This document shows, piece by piece, positions 44,284-55,011 of a DNA stretch of 64,000 nucleotides. The stretch's first letter is position 1. Each line of letters opens with the position of its first letter. The translations under genes and the position numbers were made by a program. The notes below the pieces were generated by a model. It was not told the DNA's origin, did no database searches, and saw only the letters and a program-made list of their open reading frames with translations. The DNA is from Leptobrachium leishanense (lineage: Eukaryota > Chordata > Amphibia > Anura > Megophryidae): NCBI GenBank assembly GCA_009667805.1, contig CM019066.1:331396077-331460076 (forward strand), written 5' to 3'.

Positions 44284-44984
44284 GGCCCCTATTACATTCT
44301 CTGCGCAAATGCGTTATCGCGCGAAAATTAACGTGATATTCGAATCCGAACGCATTTTCTCATAAGTTAAAAAATAACGTTAGTAAAAAAAAAACGAGCA
44401 AAACGAAGTGTAATACGCGCACAGTAACGTTGCGCATGTAAATCAGTGCGCGGACTGTTTTTTTTGCAGGATTCAGCCAATCAGAATTAAGAACCTTAAT
44501 TGATATCAATTCACCTTGATTGACTCACTAACGTTTTTGCGCCTGTCAAAGTAAATCTGAGTATACATGCTGCAGCAATAAAAAAAATATGCACGAATTC
44601 ACAATTTTTTTTGTTTGGGTATGTGTAGAATGTGTAACTATACTGTGCTGTATTTTTTTTTTCGTGCTGGTGTATTTTGTTTCGGCCAGAACGTTCAGAT
44701 TTGCAGTTAACACCAGGTTTTCAAAGACGTTAAAATTATGCGTGCAAACGTCGTTCGTAGGAAGTTGCGCATCTATTGAAATACCATCCACTTAACGCAT
44801 TTGCGCTCACAATGTTAAGTATGGGACGCGCACAGTTCATCACGCTCGCGCACGTCCATCCGCGTTAAACAATAACGCGCATCGTTGGCGTTGAAATACA
44901 CGTTCTGCGCAAATGGTTTTGTCCTCGCGCAAATGCGCATTTGTGTGCGCGCAAAACCGAGGCGCGAGGAATGTAATAGGGGCC
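44284..44984. mobile_element. Harbinger-like MITE, 701 bp
   Basis: Ends GGCCCCTATTACATTC and its exact inverted copy, flanked by TTA on both sides (44281-44283 and 44985-44987). The CpG-rich arms carry many GCGCAAATGCG motifs. No transposase. Confidence 0.87.
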
Positions 44985-45341
44985 TTAGATTGCTGGTAGC
45001 ACATTGCTGAAATATTATTAGTTTTTAATCTTTGCTGCTTGCACCTTACCAGTTTCACACTTACTGTGAAATAGTGTGAAATTCCAAGGATAGAATTCAG
45101 AAGTGCAGTAACATGACAACTCAGTTAACGCATGGTTTAATACCAATCTGAATACTTACAGTATTTTTGCGTTTTTAACAGTTTAAGAATTTTGCATCAT
45201 GCTTGCACTTAATCCATCTCCATGCTTCCCATGTTTGTTTGTTTGATTGATTTTTTTGGCCTGTTAAGAATTTATTGGTGGAGTTTATCATCTCTTATAT
45301 GAGATTTTGTCTTTGAGCTTAAAGTAGCCAAGTGCAACCCA

Positions 45342-46216
45342 CAGGGTAATTCAAAGAGATTCGAAAAGTCACCACACGTTCGGTGACTTTTCATTCTCTT
45401 CAATTCGGTTCCTTTTGCCGATCCCATTTCGGTGACCCTGCGGTGTATTCAGCAAGCACCACAGGGTCCCCAAATTGCAGTGAAAAGCTGCCGCAAACCC
45501 AATGAAAAATAACCGCAAAACCCAGCGAATGCACACCGAAAACCTGCAAAAACATCTGGATTAACCCGTCGAAGACGCAGGAAAAACCCGAGCAGGAGCC
45601 GATCGCAGCCACCGGAAAAAGCCGAGACCGCAGAAGAGGCAGTAAATAAATTAGCAAAACAGTTTGCACGAATGAATGAAAAGTGAAACGCTGTTTGCAA
45701 AGAAACTACTGAGCGAAAATGTCTGAAATTTGCATATGAGATCCAAGGAATGATAATAAAAAGGCCTGTTACAGACAAAATAAGTAAAGTTAAAAAAAAT
45801 CCAGAAAAATGCTTAAAATATCCTAGAAAATCTATAAATAAAGAGACTCTTTACTGCAGAATTTTATAATGAACGGTTTATTAGATATTGAATTAAAACG
45901 GGAATATTTTTAACATTGAAGCCTATGGGATTCTCCTGAATAAACCTGCCGAATTAAACCACCGAATGGCAGGGCATTAGGGGAACCTTTCACTGCTGGT
46001 TTGTGTTCTCTGAATAGCCGAAGCAGTGCTTTTTCATGAGGATTTCACTGCCCTCGAACAGGCACCGAACAGACACCATATGTGCAGGCAATTCGCCGGG
46101 ATTTGGCGAATTACCTGCTCTCTGGATAGCCGAATGGCCAAGAAAGGTAACCGAACGCTGATTTTCAGCGTTCGGTTACCTTTCTCCAGCCATTCGGATC
46201 TCTTTGAATAACCCTA
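45342..46216 (-). mobile_element. MITE family A, inverted copy
   Basis: Collinear with 11168-12050 on the minus strand. It ends with CAGGGTAATTCAAAGAGA and, inverted, TAGGGTTATTCAAAGAGA. The flanks CCA and CTA differ by one base. Confidence 0.8.
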
Positions 46217-46588
46217 CTAGTCTTCCTTGGCCTTAGGTCCTCTGGCCTTGCAACCTCTTCCTTGGCCCCCGGTTGCCCACTGGGAAGTCAGGGTGACCCA
46301 GGAATGTCACTAATCTTGGGCAGCCTCCACCTTCCCCCCTTATGTCCTGCCTGATAACCCCTTTGCATCCTTCGCTGTCTTTTCTGCACTGTTACTCTTC
46401 AGCTGATTTTGCCATTTTTTTCCACTACTTGATGATTTACATTGTTTACTGATGCCAGCTTACCTGTGTTTACTTTCCGAGACGTGGCCCTGTGTGGCCA
46501 TTATATAATGATGTTTCATTTCTCTGATATTCTTTTCAAATAAAAATTGTCAATACAAAAAAAAGTAGCTAAAGTGAAAGGTTTAGAG

Positions 46589-47217
46589 CACGGTTCCTCA
46601 ACTTATTGAAAGTCAAGGGTCACTTTGAAAATTTTGGTACATGTCATAAGCCACACAAAAGGCAGCTCTTATATACACGACAATGAAAGTAATGAAAGAT
46701 TAATTTAACAAACTGCTTAATTTTTGTTAATAATTCAATGTTTGGTACTATTTTTGTGGTAGCTATTTGAAGGCAGTGTCCTACATAACTATAATTTTTT
46801 GCTCGGTTTTGACTTGGAGTGCTTCATTCTTGAAAATATCTGACATAAGTACGTGCTTCATTATGCTCCAATATGGCCCACCCCTCGTTTCATTTTATGC
46901 CCTCGTTTCATTATGCCCTCAATTCATGCATAACCAAATCAGAGCGTTAGCCTTCAGATCAGACCCTTACTCAAATGTACTGATTTATTCCTCCGCTTCA
47001 TGACTCCTTGCAATGACCCTTACCAGTACATCATCAAGCTCCAGTCTATGTCAGACGCTGCTAGCTCAGACGCTTCCTCGTGTTCATCACTCCATCCCTC
47101 CACTAACTACACAAAAACAAATATTGAGACAACTATATATTTTATTGTGTTTGGGGGCCACATTGAATTGTCAAGAGGGCCACTTATGGCCCGCATAAGA
47201 TGGGTTGAGCACTCCTG
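46589..47217. mobile_element. hAT-like element, ends CACGGTTCCTCAAC / CAGGAGTGCTCAAC
   Basis: Imperfect terminal inverted repeats with GTTTAGAG (46581-46588) and GTTTAGAA (47218-47225) as an 8-bp duplication with one mismatch. The subterminal GGGCCACTTATGGCCCGC is of the kind seen in hAT-Charlie MITEs. No transposase. Confidence 0.65.
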
Positions 47218-47228
47218 GTTTAGAATCT

Positions 47229-47547
47229 AGAAACATAGAAACATAGAAAATGTCGGCAGATAAGAACCTTTTCGGCCCATCTAGTCTGCCCAATTACATG
47301 GATACTTTACCTGGATTTATCTTTTGTTTAGGATAGCCTTATGCCTATCCCATGCTTGCTTAAATTCAATCACTGTTTTGGCCTCTACCACTTCTACTGG
47401 AAGGCTGTTCCATGTATCCACCACCCTCTCAGTAAAATAATGCTTCCTGATGTTACTTTTAAACCTTTAAAGAATATGTATTTATCTAAGAAAAGGTTTG
47501 CCTTGACAGTATCGGGTAGGCTTTCAGGTCCCTGGTAATCTTTCTAG
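47229..47547 (-). mobile_element. CR1-like LINE 3' fragment
   Basis: The plus strand reads AAACATAGAAACATAGAAAA, TCGGCCCATCTAGTCTGCCC, CCACTTCTACTGGAAGGC and CTCTCAGTAAAATAATGCTT, a repeat common in frog genomes. On the minus strand it encodes the degraded C-terminus of a LINE protein and ends in a TCTATGTT tail. Confidence 0.6.
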
Positions 47548-47634
47548 ACCAAAAAACTCTGTTTCATAAATTAGGAAGTGGGATAAAAAATAGGCAGATG
47601 ACCCTTGTTTTATTTGGTAAAATGTTTACATTAT

Positions 47635-48340
47635 GGGCTCTATCACCCCCTTCAAGCTAATACTAGTGCTCACATTAGCGCTAGCTTAAAAGAGGTGATA
47701 GTGCTCCGCACGGATCACCTCTAATTCACTAATGGGTTAAAAACAACATTAGCAAATCGGTATTAGTGGTTTGTACCGCGAGTTTACTGTCCTTTGCGCT
47801 CCCTATACTTAACATGGGGAGGGCAAAGAGCAGACAGAGATTAACTAGCGTTAGGATCACGCTAGTTACAAAGCGCTGTCGCTAACTAAAAAAGTTAACA
47901 CCAGCTCTGAGCTGCTGCAGAACAGTTAGCAGCAGCTGAAAAGCCCCTTAAAAAATCAGATTCTAACCTCTCAGCCCGTGGCGAGAACGGCGGCAGAATC
48001 CGCCACTTCTGGCCTTCGGGAGCAGTGGGAGACTGGGGGAAAAAAGTCTGCAGTCTCCCTCCGTGATCACTCCACCGACCTGCAATATCTTGCAAGAGGC
48101 GAGATCCTGCTGGTCACGTGACCCGGCAAGAGACGCCTCCATGGAGTCCTATGGACTACATTAAGGGGATGCTCGAGGCAGCGCTAACGCGCCATCCTAG
48201 TGGCCGCTATGGGGCAGGCTGCTGGACTCAGCGCCTGCCCCGTAATCTAAAGGTAAAACCGGGACGCAAAGGGAAAATTAGCGATCGCTAATTTTTCCCC
48301 TTAGCATCCCGGTTTTAGCATGGGGCAGCTGATAGTGCCC
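47635..48340. mobile_element. Harbinger-like MITE, 706 bp
   Basis: GGGCTCTATCA and the inverted GGGCACTATCA ends with TAT on both sides (47632-47634 and 48341-48343). Its interior is homologous to the fragment at 7653 and to 25699-26438. Confidence 0.8.
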
Positions 48341-48343
48341 TAT

Positions 48344-48662
48344 GTCTTAACACAAACAGTTCATGGTATTGCTCAAGAGTGGGAGTTTGAACGCAAGATG
48401 ATTCTTTCAGTGTCGATAACCTTACACTTTTCCTATTGCTTGACTTGGACCAAAACCCTGGAATTATTGAGGTACTTATCACTACATGCTTATAACGCAC
48501 AAGACTTGGTATCAGTAATAACGCATTAAGTCTGAAGTGCTAAGACTCCTTAAATCCAGCTGGGGAACATTTATAACTGACATTTCCCCAGCTGACCTTG
48601 CACAGAGACTTATACTGCCTTAACTCCTTTCGGCCAGAAGATGGTGACATCTGCCTGCCAAA
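48344..48662. other. Unassigned sequence
   Basis: No feature recognised. Confidence 0.35.
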
Positions 48663-48666
48663 TAGG

Positions 48667-49710
48667 TGTAGCGCTCACTCCCGGAGGAGCCGCTGAAATT
48701 GAACCTCGGGTCAGTCTCCCCGCACTAGGGAATAAATATACTCCAGCACCGTTGTGGATTTAATAAATTATATAGTTTACTGGAATAAATGGCATATAAT
48801 GAATAACACGGTGTTCATATATATATTTACAGTACTTCGTAATGCGGGAAACGCGCAGCAGAAAAGAAATACGATGCTTCGTAATTCGAGGAACGCGCAG
48901 CGGAAAAGAAATACAATGCTTCGTAATTCGAGAAACGCGCAGCGGAAAAGAAAAGAAAAATATATATCTTTAACCCCCTTTTTTGAGGTTGGGGAGTGAG
49001 TCCCGCACAGGTTATGTCCCAGAATGTACGTGTGTGTGTGTGTTATGGTACCCGGGTACAATATTCAACTGGCCAGTGAATTGCTTATGAGGTATCTTCG
49101 ACTACTCAAGTTGGGGCCCTGTGGGTTTTGGAAACAAACAGCAGCGTGCTTTCTATATTCACAACGGCCTGGAAGGCCTCTCACCCATCCGCCAGATACT
49201 TGATGCTCCGCTCAACCCAGGACGTCTCTCCGCTCGATGTTGACTGGGGTTCTCTTGGTTACTGGATCCGCTGTCGGGCTTTCTGCACCTGCCGCAAGAT
49301 GTCCAGCTCACCGCCTGCTCTCCCTGTCCGATCGATCTGCGGTACTCCTAACTCGGGGTCTTCCAGCTTCCTCAATATCAGCGTGGGTAGTCCTGTGAAT
49401 CTCTGGGTCTTCCTCTGGTAAGGCTGAATAACCCGGTCTTTAGCTCTGTCAGGCCCCAGCTGCGCTCCGGCCTAGTCACTGTCTTGTTCTGCTGCTCTGT
49501 GTCTTGCTCCTCTCACTCCCTGGCGCGCTCTGCCAGCACTCTCCACGAGGCTCAGGATGTAAGCGTCTGTGTCCCACCCACTTCCTGTGTCCGCTCCCAA
49601 AGCATGCCGGGAAATGTAGTCCCAATGTTCAATGTCTCTCATCGCGCTTGTCTCCCTCCGGTGGCCAAAAATAGGTACTGCCACGACAGGGAATTAAACC
49701 CAGTGCTACA
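48667..49710 (+). mobile_element. Putative solo LTR, 1044 bp
   Basis: The ends TGTAGCGCTC and GTGCTACA form the short TG...CA inverted repeat of an LTR, with TAGG duplicated on both sides (48663-48666 and 49711-49714). It contains AATAAA near 48729, a three-unit tandem repeat and a GC-rich right half with GCATGCCGGGAAATGTAGT. No internal retroviral or Gypsy coding sequence is adjacent. The orientation and family (ERV or Gypsy) are not settled. Confidence 0.6.
48834..48957 (+). repeat. ~44-bp tandem repeat inside the putative LTR
   Basis: Three units of CTTCGTAATTCGAGGAACGC followed by GCAGCGGAAAAGAAATACAA, the first and last diverged. Confidence 0.85.
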
Positions 49711-49714
49711 TAGG

Positions 49715-50791
49715 TTATTACAGTAAGGAATACATTGGGAATATTACCCGATATTTCTTGCTGCATAATTAATAAAAACATTATTTTCAAAAAACCACTG
49801 GCTCCTGATAGTATTTTTTTGGGAAAATCATTTAATTACGTTTAGTTCTAATTAACATCTAGTGGATGCGCTATACGTTTGTAATGAGCTCCTTTCTATG
49901 GGGTATGCAAATCGTATGACCATATACATGCGTAATGTTTACCACAGGTCAGAGCACACCTTCAAAGAAAAAGAATGCTACATATACATTGCTGTGTATC
50001 TTAAAGACATTACTTTTTAACAATAACTTTATTTAATCCATATTTTTAAGCATTTAAAATACAGTGCATTAAATAGTGCTTTCCTGCCGTGTTTCTTTAA
50101 CAAAAAATTCTTTGTTCAACGCTAAGTGATGATGTAAGAGGGAATCTAGTCAAGAAACATTTTAATTATCTAGAAACACAAATAAAACCACATGTTTTCT
50201 TAACCGGTTGTCACTTACATGTGGTTCATGTTTGCATTACGTTCGGCGTCTTTAGTCATAGTACTAATTTGCTTAATATAATTATAGATTTTGGATTCCA
50301 GTTTTATAAAATGATTTTACAGTTCTGGCTTCATTTGAGAAATTATATTTTAAAAATATTTAATGTTTACTAGGTTTACAGAAAACCTTCTTCGCATATT
50401 ACATTTGAAATCATAGAATTTTTGATACCAAAATGCTTGAGCGGTAGGAGCCAATATATGAATTCATGCACACACGATGCTGTTGTTATCCATGGACAGA
50501 ATCAGTTACTGGATGCTAGTTACGGAGCATTTATACGCCAAGCAGAAATTATATTTTTTGGTGCATTTATCTCCGCTTGAGCTAAATCTGTCACTTAGAT
50601 AACTGAATACCTTGTCTTGCAACCATCCCAATTCTAACATGTTTTGGTAAACATAATAATATTTTTAATTACATTTTAAATTTTTTACATGCAAGAAAGG
50701 AATATCTTTTTGAAACTGGGTAACAAAAAAAACCCAATGAATAGTGCAGCCAGAAAAAAATGGTTTAAGTGTTTCCCTGCTACACATCAGG
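49715..50791. other. Unassigned A/T-rich sequence
   Basis: No gene or repeat end recognised. Confidence 0.35.
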
Positions 50792-51013
50792 TTTTTTATT
50801 ATTATTATTATTCTTTATTTATAAAGCACCAGCATATTCCGCAGCGCTGTACAATAAGCACAGTATAGACAGGGTTACAATACATTGAACAACATTTGAC
50901 AAACAGTACAGGAGGAGATGAGGGCCCTATTCCCGTAGGAACTCACAATCTGGGAGGGTTGGGGTTGGAAACAGGAGGAGAGGACTGTAAGGTGAGAGTG
51001 ATTGATGGTTGCG

Positions 51014-51618
51014 TCAGTGAGTTGGGTGGTAGGCTTCCCTAAATAGGAATGTTTTCAGGGAGCGTTTGAAGGAAGAGAAGTTAGGGGAAAGTCTGACAGT
51101 ACGAGGGAGAGCGTTCCAGAGAGTGGGGGCTGCACGTGATAAATCCTGCAGTCTATCATGGGAAGAGGTGATGCGGGGAGAAGCTAGGCGCAGGTCACTG
51201 TTGACCTTAGGGAGCGGGCTGGGGTGTATTTGGTGATTAGTGAGGACAGGTAGTGGGGAGCTGAGTTAGTGAGGGTTTTGTAGGTAAGGATAAGGATTTA
51301 GAACTTAATTCTGCAGTGGATGGGGAGCCAGTGAAGGGACTCGCGAGGGGAGTGGCAGAGACAGAGCGGCGGGTGAGGTGAATTAGCCTGGCGGAGGCGT
51401 TCAGGATGGATTGTGGGGGGAGAGGTGGGACAGAGGGAGGCCAGATAAGAGATTATTGCAATAGTCGAGTCGGGAGATTACCAGGGCGTGTATGAGTTGT
51501 TTTGTGGTGACAGCGGTAAGAAATGGCCGAATTCTGGAAATATTACGCAGTTGGTATCGGCAGGAGGAGGAAAGAGACTTGATGTGGGGGATGAAGGAAA
51601 GAGCAGAGTCAAGTGTAC
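51014..51618 (-). pseudogene. LINE reverse-transcriptase C-terminal domain remnant
   Basis: Continues the frame of 55007-56206 across the LTR insertion. It contains SRLDYCNNLLSGLP near the start and APTLWNALPRTV and FKRSLKTFLF at the end, the conserved C-terminal motifs of L2/CR1 reverse transcriptases. The middle (from about 51440) is spread over several frames by length changes, one at a CCCCCC run near 51418. It ends at a TGA at 51016-51014. Confidence 0.8.
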
Positions 51619-51623
51619 CTCCA

Positions 51624-52172
51624 TGTCACGGTTCCCGGATCCCACCACGCAGTACTTAACCCCCAACACTCCACAAAACCCAGAAGCTACCAACAGTGTA
51701 GCTGTGAATGATCCCTATCTGTCTGGTCCTTAGAATTGGCCAGGTAAACTAGCTAGACAGAAAAAGGGTTAACAATACAGAGAGGAGTCAGCCGAGCCAG
51801 AATCAGGAATACAGAGTTCAGAATGGTCAAATGGAATAGCCGGGTCAGTATCAGAGCAGTAGCGTAGTACAAGCAAATAGTCTAGGCAACAGAAGGCAGA
51901 ATGGTCAGAACACAAGCAGAGGTCAATAACAGGTTAAATCAATATAGCAGTCAGGTACAAGGAGCTCAGGATGGATAACCACGATCTGGCAACTTCTGAA
52001 ACTATACTGAGGGTTTTTAAAGACCTTCACCAGGCCATGCCCCCCACTCAAGCCACACCTCATGCAATCACCTCCCTGCCTATCTCCATTTAAACCAGGC
52101 AGTGGTCAGCGAGCAGCATCAGACTTGCTGTCCTCAAGCACACAGGTAGGGCTGGAAGCCCCCATCGTTACA
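51624..52172 (-). repeat. 3' LTR of the Gypsy-type element
   Basis: In plus-strand order it starts TGTCACGGTTCCCGGATCCC and ends CCCATCGTTACA. It matches 54464-55011 almost base for base. Confidence 0.92.
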
Positions 52173-52669
52173 GTACCCCCCTCTCCACGAGCAGACGCCG
52201 GATGCTCAAAAGAGGACAACAAGAAAAATAACAAGAAAAAAGTCAATGGGTCTTGTAGGCACGTAGAGCCCTCGCGTACACCAGTCACCAAAGTCCCCTG
52301 AGGTCCCAATCAGAGTCGTCATCCTCCTCAAGACGCCCCCGTCTATGAGGGTGGGAGCCAAAACTGGGTCCAGGTTTGAAGACACTGGCACCAGTCCTTT
52401 TGCGTCTCCTACCCCTGGTACAGGACGCGGAATGGACAGCAGTGTCCTCTCTGCACTGCGGCAACACGAACACGGCCCCAGTGGTACGGATTGCGGGTCA
52501 GTGACCCCGGCACGGCTCTGCTGCGACTTGACTGGAACCACTGGGCTCGAAGACACGGGACAGCTGGGCTCGGTGGGGCAGCGCCCTTGGTGTGGACCGG
52601 TTGGTAGCACCCTTGGCCAGGACAGGAAGGGGCAGCGCCTTTAGCACGACTCTGTGGTGACTCGGACAT

Positions 52670-53545
52670 GGCGGCAACAGCCACCGGCTCGGGTGAGCGT
52701 GGCTTGGCAACAGCCACCGGCTCGGGTGAGCGTGGCTTGGCAACAGCCACCGGCTCGGGTGAGCGTGGCTTGGCAACAGCCACCGGCTCGGGTGAGCGTG
52801 GCTTGGCAACAGCCACCGGCTCGGGTGAGCGTGGCTTGGCAACAGCCACCGGCTCGGGTGAGCGTGGCTTGACAACAGCCACCGGCTCGGGTGAGCGTGG
52901 CTTGGCAACAGCCACCGGCTCGGGTGAGCGTGGCTTGGCAACAGCCACCGGCTCGGGTGAGCGTGGCTTGGCAACAGCCACCGGCTCGGGTGAGCGTGGC
53001 TTGGCCACAGCCACCGGCTCGGGTGAGCGTGGCTTGGCAACAGCCACCGGCTCGGGTGAGCGTGGCTTGGCAACAGCCACCGGCTCGGTGAGCGTGGCTT
53101 GGCAACAGCCACCGGCTCGGGTGAGCGTGGCTTGGCAACAGCCACCGGCTCGGGTGAGCGTGGCTTGGCAGCTACCGGCTCGGGTGAGCGTGGCTTGGCA
53201 GCTACCGGCTCGGGTGAGCGTGGCTTGGCAGCTACCGGCTCGGGTGATCGTGGCTGGGCAGCTACCGGCTCGGGTGAGCGTGGCTGGGCAGCTACCGGCT
53301 CGGGTGAGCGTGGCTTGGCACTACCGGCTCGGGTGAGCGTGGCTGGGCAGCTACCGGCTCGGGTGAGCGTGGCTGGGCAGCTACCGGCTCGGGTGAGCGT
53401 GGCTGGGCAGCTACCGGCTCGGGTGAGCGTGGCTGGGCAGCTACCGGCTCGGGTGAGCGTGGCTGGGCAGCTACCGGCTCGGGTGAGCGTGGCTGGGCAG
53501 CTACCGGCTCGGGTGAGCGTGGCTTGGCAGCTACCGGCTCTGCAA
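52670..53545 (-). repeat. Coding minisatellite, 33-bp then 30-bp units
   Basis: About fifteen 33-bp units (GCCACCGGCTCGGGTGAGCG plus TGGCTTGGCAACA) at 52670-53160 and about thirteen 30-bp units (GCTACCGGCTCGGGTGAGCG plus TGGCTGGGCA) at 53160-53545. Both lengths are multiples of three; on the minus strand they encode PEPVAVAKPRS and PEPVAAQPRS repeats. One-base deletions near 53089 and 53321 shift the frame. ORFs on the plus strand through this array are shadows. Confidence 0.92.
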
Positions 53546-53556
53546 CAATCTTGATC

Positions 53557-54447
53557 TCACAGTGCTTTGCAACCACCTTGGCTTGGCACTGTGGAGCGGT
53601 GACCCGGCTTGGCACTGTCTCTTGAACTGCTGTGCAGTGGACTGGCTCTCAAACTGGTTAGCGGTGACCAGATCTCGCACTGCGAGACAGTGGACTTGAT
53701 TTGTTCGTGCTGCAGGGCAGCACTCTTGACTGGAACTGCTAGCTTAGGCACAGTAGACATGGACAGGACTTGAAGCTGACAAACAGCAGACTCAGATTCT
53801 TTGTGCTGCTGAGCAGCCACCTTAGATTGTTCATGCTGCAGGGCAGCACTCTTGACTTCCCACTGCTGGGCATTACACCTGGTCTCTCCCTGTTGGACAG
53901 TGGATTTTGGACATCCTGCGACGTGCAGGGCAGTGGACTCTGGGGCTGGTAAGGCTGGAACATGGAGGGTAACTTCTGGGCGCAATTGACAGTCCATTCT
54001 TTTATGCAGGAAAGAACCGCAATAAAAGCATAAGCCCTGAGTCTTCCTCCATACCCTTTCCTCCAGGGTCAGGGGTCCTCTGGAACCTTTAACTGGAACT
54101 GGAACAGGCTCCTTTGGGAAGACGTCCCTAGGAGGTTGCAGCAAACTTGCATACAGGATATCCAGGTGCTGAGTAATGAGCTTGTTAGCCCCTCTCAGGA
54201 TCTCCAGCACCTCTAGAATTACTGCTCGCTCAATACGTACTGGCTGCCTCATTATGTGTACGTGGGATGTCTGAACGACAGGGGGCACAGGTATAGCAGG
54301 CGGGGGTGCAACCCCAACTGGTTCCAGGTGTGCAGTACGATTCAGGATAGTTTGTAAGGCAATGGCAAACTGATCCATCCTATGATCCTGCTCATCCTGT
54401 CTGGATACAAAGGTAGCCAAGTGCTGTGTTAAATCTGCGGGATCCAT
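53557..54447 (-). CDS. Gag-like protein with CCHC zinc knuckle
   Basis: The ATG at 54447 lies 16 bp inside the 5' LTR edge and starts MDPADLTQHL, a start typical of vertebrate Ty3/Gypsy gag proteins. Gag would package the element RNA in cytoplasmic particles. A coiled N-terminus (residues 1-45) is followed by a proline-rich linker and a short capsid-like part, much shorter than normal. A zinc knuckle C-x2-C-x4-H-x4-C follows (CFYCGSFLHKRMDC, around residue 140). After it comes a low-complexity tail with repeated SAALQHEQ and KVAAQQH motifs. The frame stops at 53557, but a one-base shift near 53625 would join it to a frame reading VTAPQCQAKVVAKHCEIK and then the PEPVAAQPRS repeats. Most of the capsid and all of pol are missing, so it must rely on proteins made elsewhere. 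Confidence 0.78.
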   Translation of the reverse strand: MDPADLTQHLATFVSRQDEQDHRMDQFAIALQTILNRTAHLEPVGVAPPPAIPVPPVVQTSHVHIMRQPVRIERAVILEVLEILRGANKLITQHLDILYASLLQPPRDVFPKEPVPVPVKGSRGPLTLEERVWRKTQGLCFYCGSFLHKRMDCQLRPEVTLHVPALPAPESTALHVAGCPKSTVQQGETRCNAQQWEVKSAALQHEQSKVAAQQHKESESAVCQLQVLSMSTVPKLAVPVKSAALQHEQIKSTVSQCEIWSPLTSLRASPLHSSSRDSAKPGHRSTVPSQGGCKAL

Positions 54448-54463
54448 ATTGGCCAGATCGTAA

Positions 54464-55011
54464 TGTCACGGTTCCCGGATCCCACCACGCAGTACTTAAC
54501 CCCAACACTCCACAAAACCCAGAAGCTACCAACAGTGTAGCTGTGAATGATCCCTATCTGTCTGGTCCTTAGAATTGGCCAGGTAAACTAGCTAGACAGA
54601 AAAGGGTTAACAATACAGAGAGGAGTCAGCCGAGCCAGAATCAGGAATACAGAGTTCAGAATGGTCAAATGGAATAGCCGGGTCAGTATCAGAGCAGTAG
54701 CGTAGTACAAGCAAATAGTCTAGGGCAACAGAAGGCAGAATGGTCAGAACACAAGCAGAGGTCAATAACAGGTTAAATCAATATAGCAGTCAGGTACAAG
54801 GAGCTCAGGATGGATAACCACGATCTGGCAACTTCTGAAACTATACTGAGGGTTTTTAAAGACCTTCACCAGGCCATGCCCCCCACTCAAGCCACACCTC
54901 ATGCAATCACCTCCCTGCCTATCTCCATTTAAACCGGGCAGTGGTCAGCGAGCAGCATCAGACTTGCTGTCCTCAAGCACACAGGTAGGGCTGGAAGCCC
55001 CCATCGTTACA
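54464..55011 (-). repeat. 5' LTR of the Gypsy-type element
   Basis: Second LTR copy; the transcription start would lie here, reading toward lower coordinates. Confidence 0.92.

Larger units (their letters stand above)
51624..55011 (-). mobile_element. Young non-autonomous Ty3/Gypsy-type LTR retrotransposon
   Basis: Two LTRs (549 and 548 bp) flank 2.3 kb, and CTCCA is duplicated on both sides (51619-51623 and 55012-55016). In the element's own orientation (minus) the LTR starts TGTAACG and ends CGTGACA. Right after the 5' LTR comes TTACGATCTGGCC, the probable primer site region, then the gag ATG; before the 3' LTR is a purine tract GGAGAGGGGGG. Only a gag-like ORF and a coding minisatellite are present; protease, reverse transcriptase and integrase are missing. 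The LTRs differ by one substitution and three homopolymer length changes, so the insertion is very young. Confidence 0.92.

Noticed and set aside
48834..48957. GAAACGCGC motifs as further hammerheads
   Set aside because: No CTGANGA core or stem I partner; they belong to a 44-bp tandem repeat.
52654..53554. Plus-strand ORFs through the 33/30-bp array
   Set aside because: Shadow frames of the minus-strand coding repeat; unit length is a multiple of three so all frames stay open.
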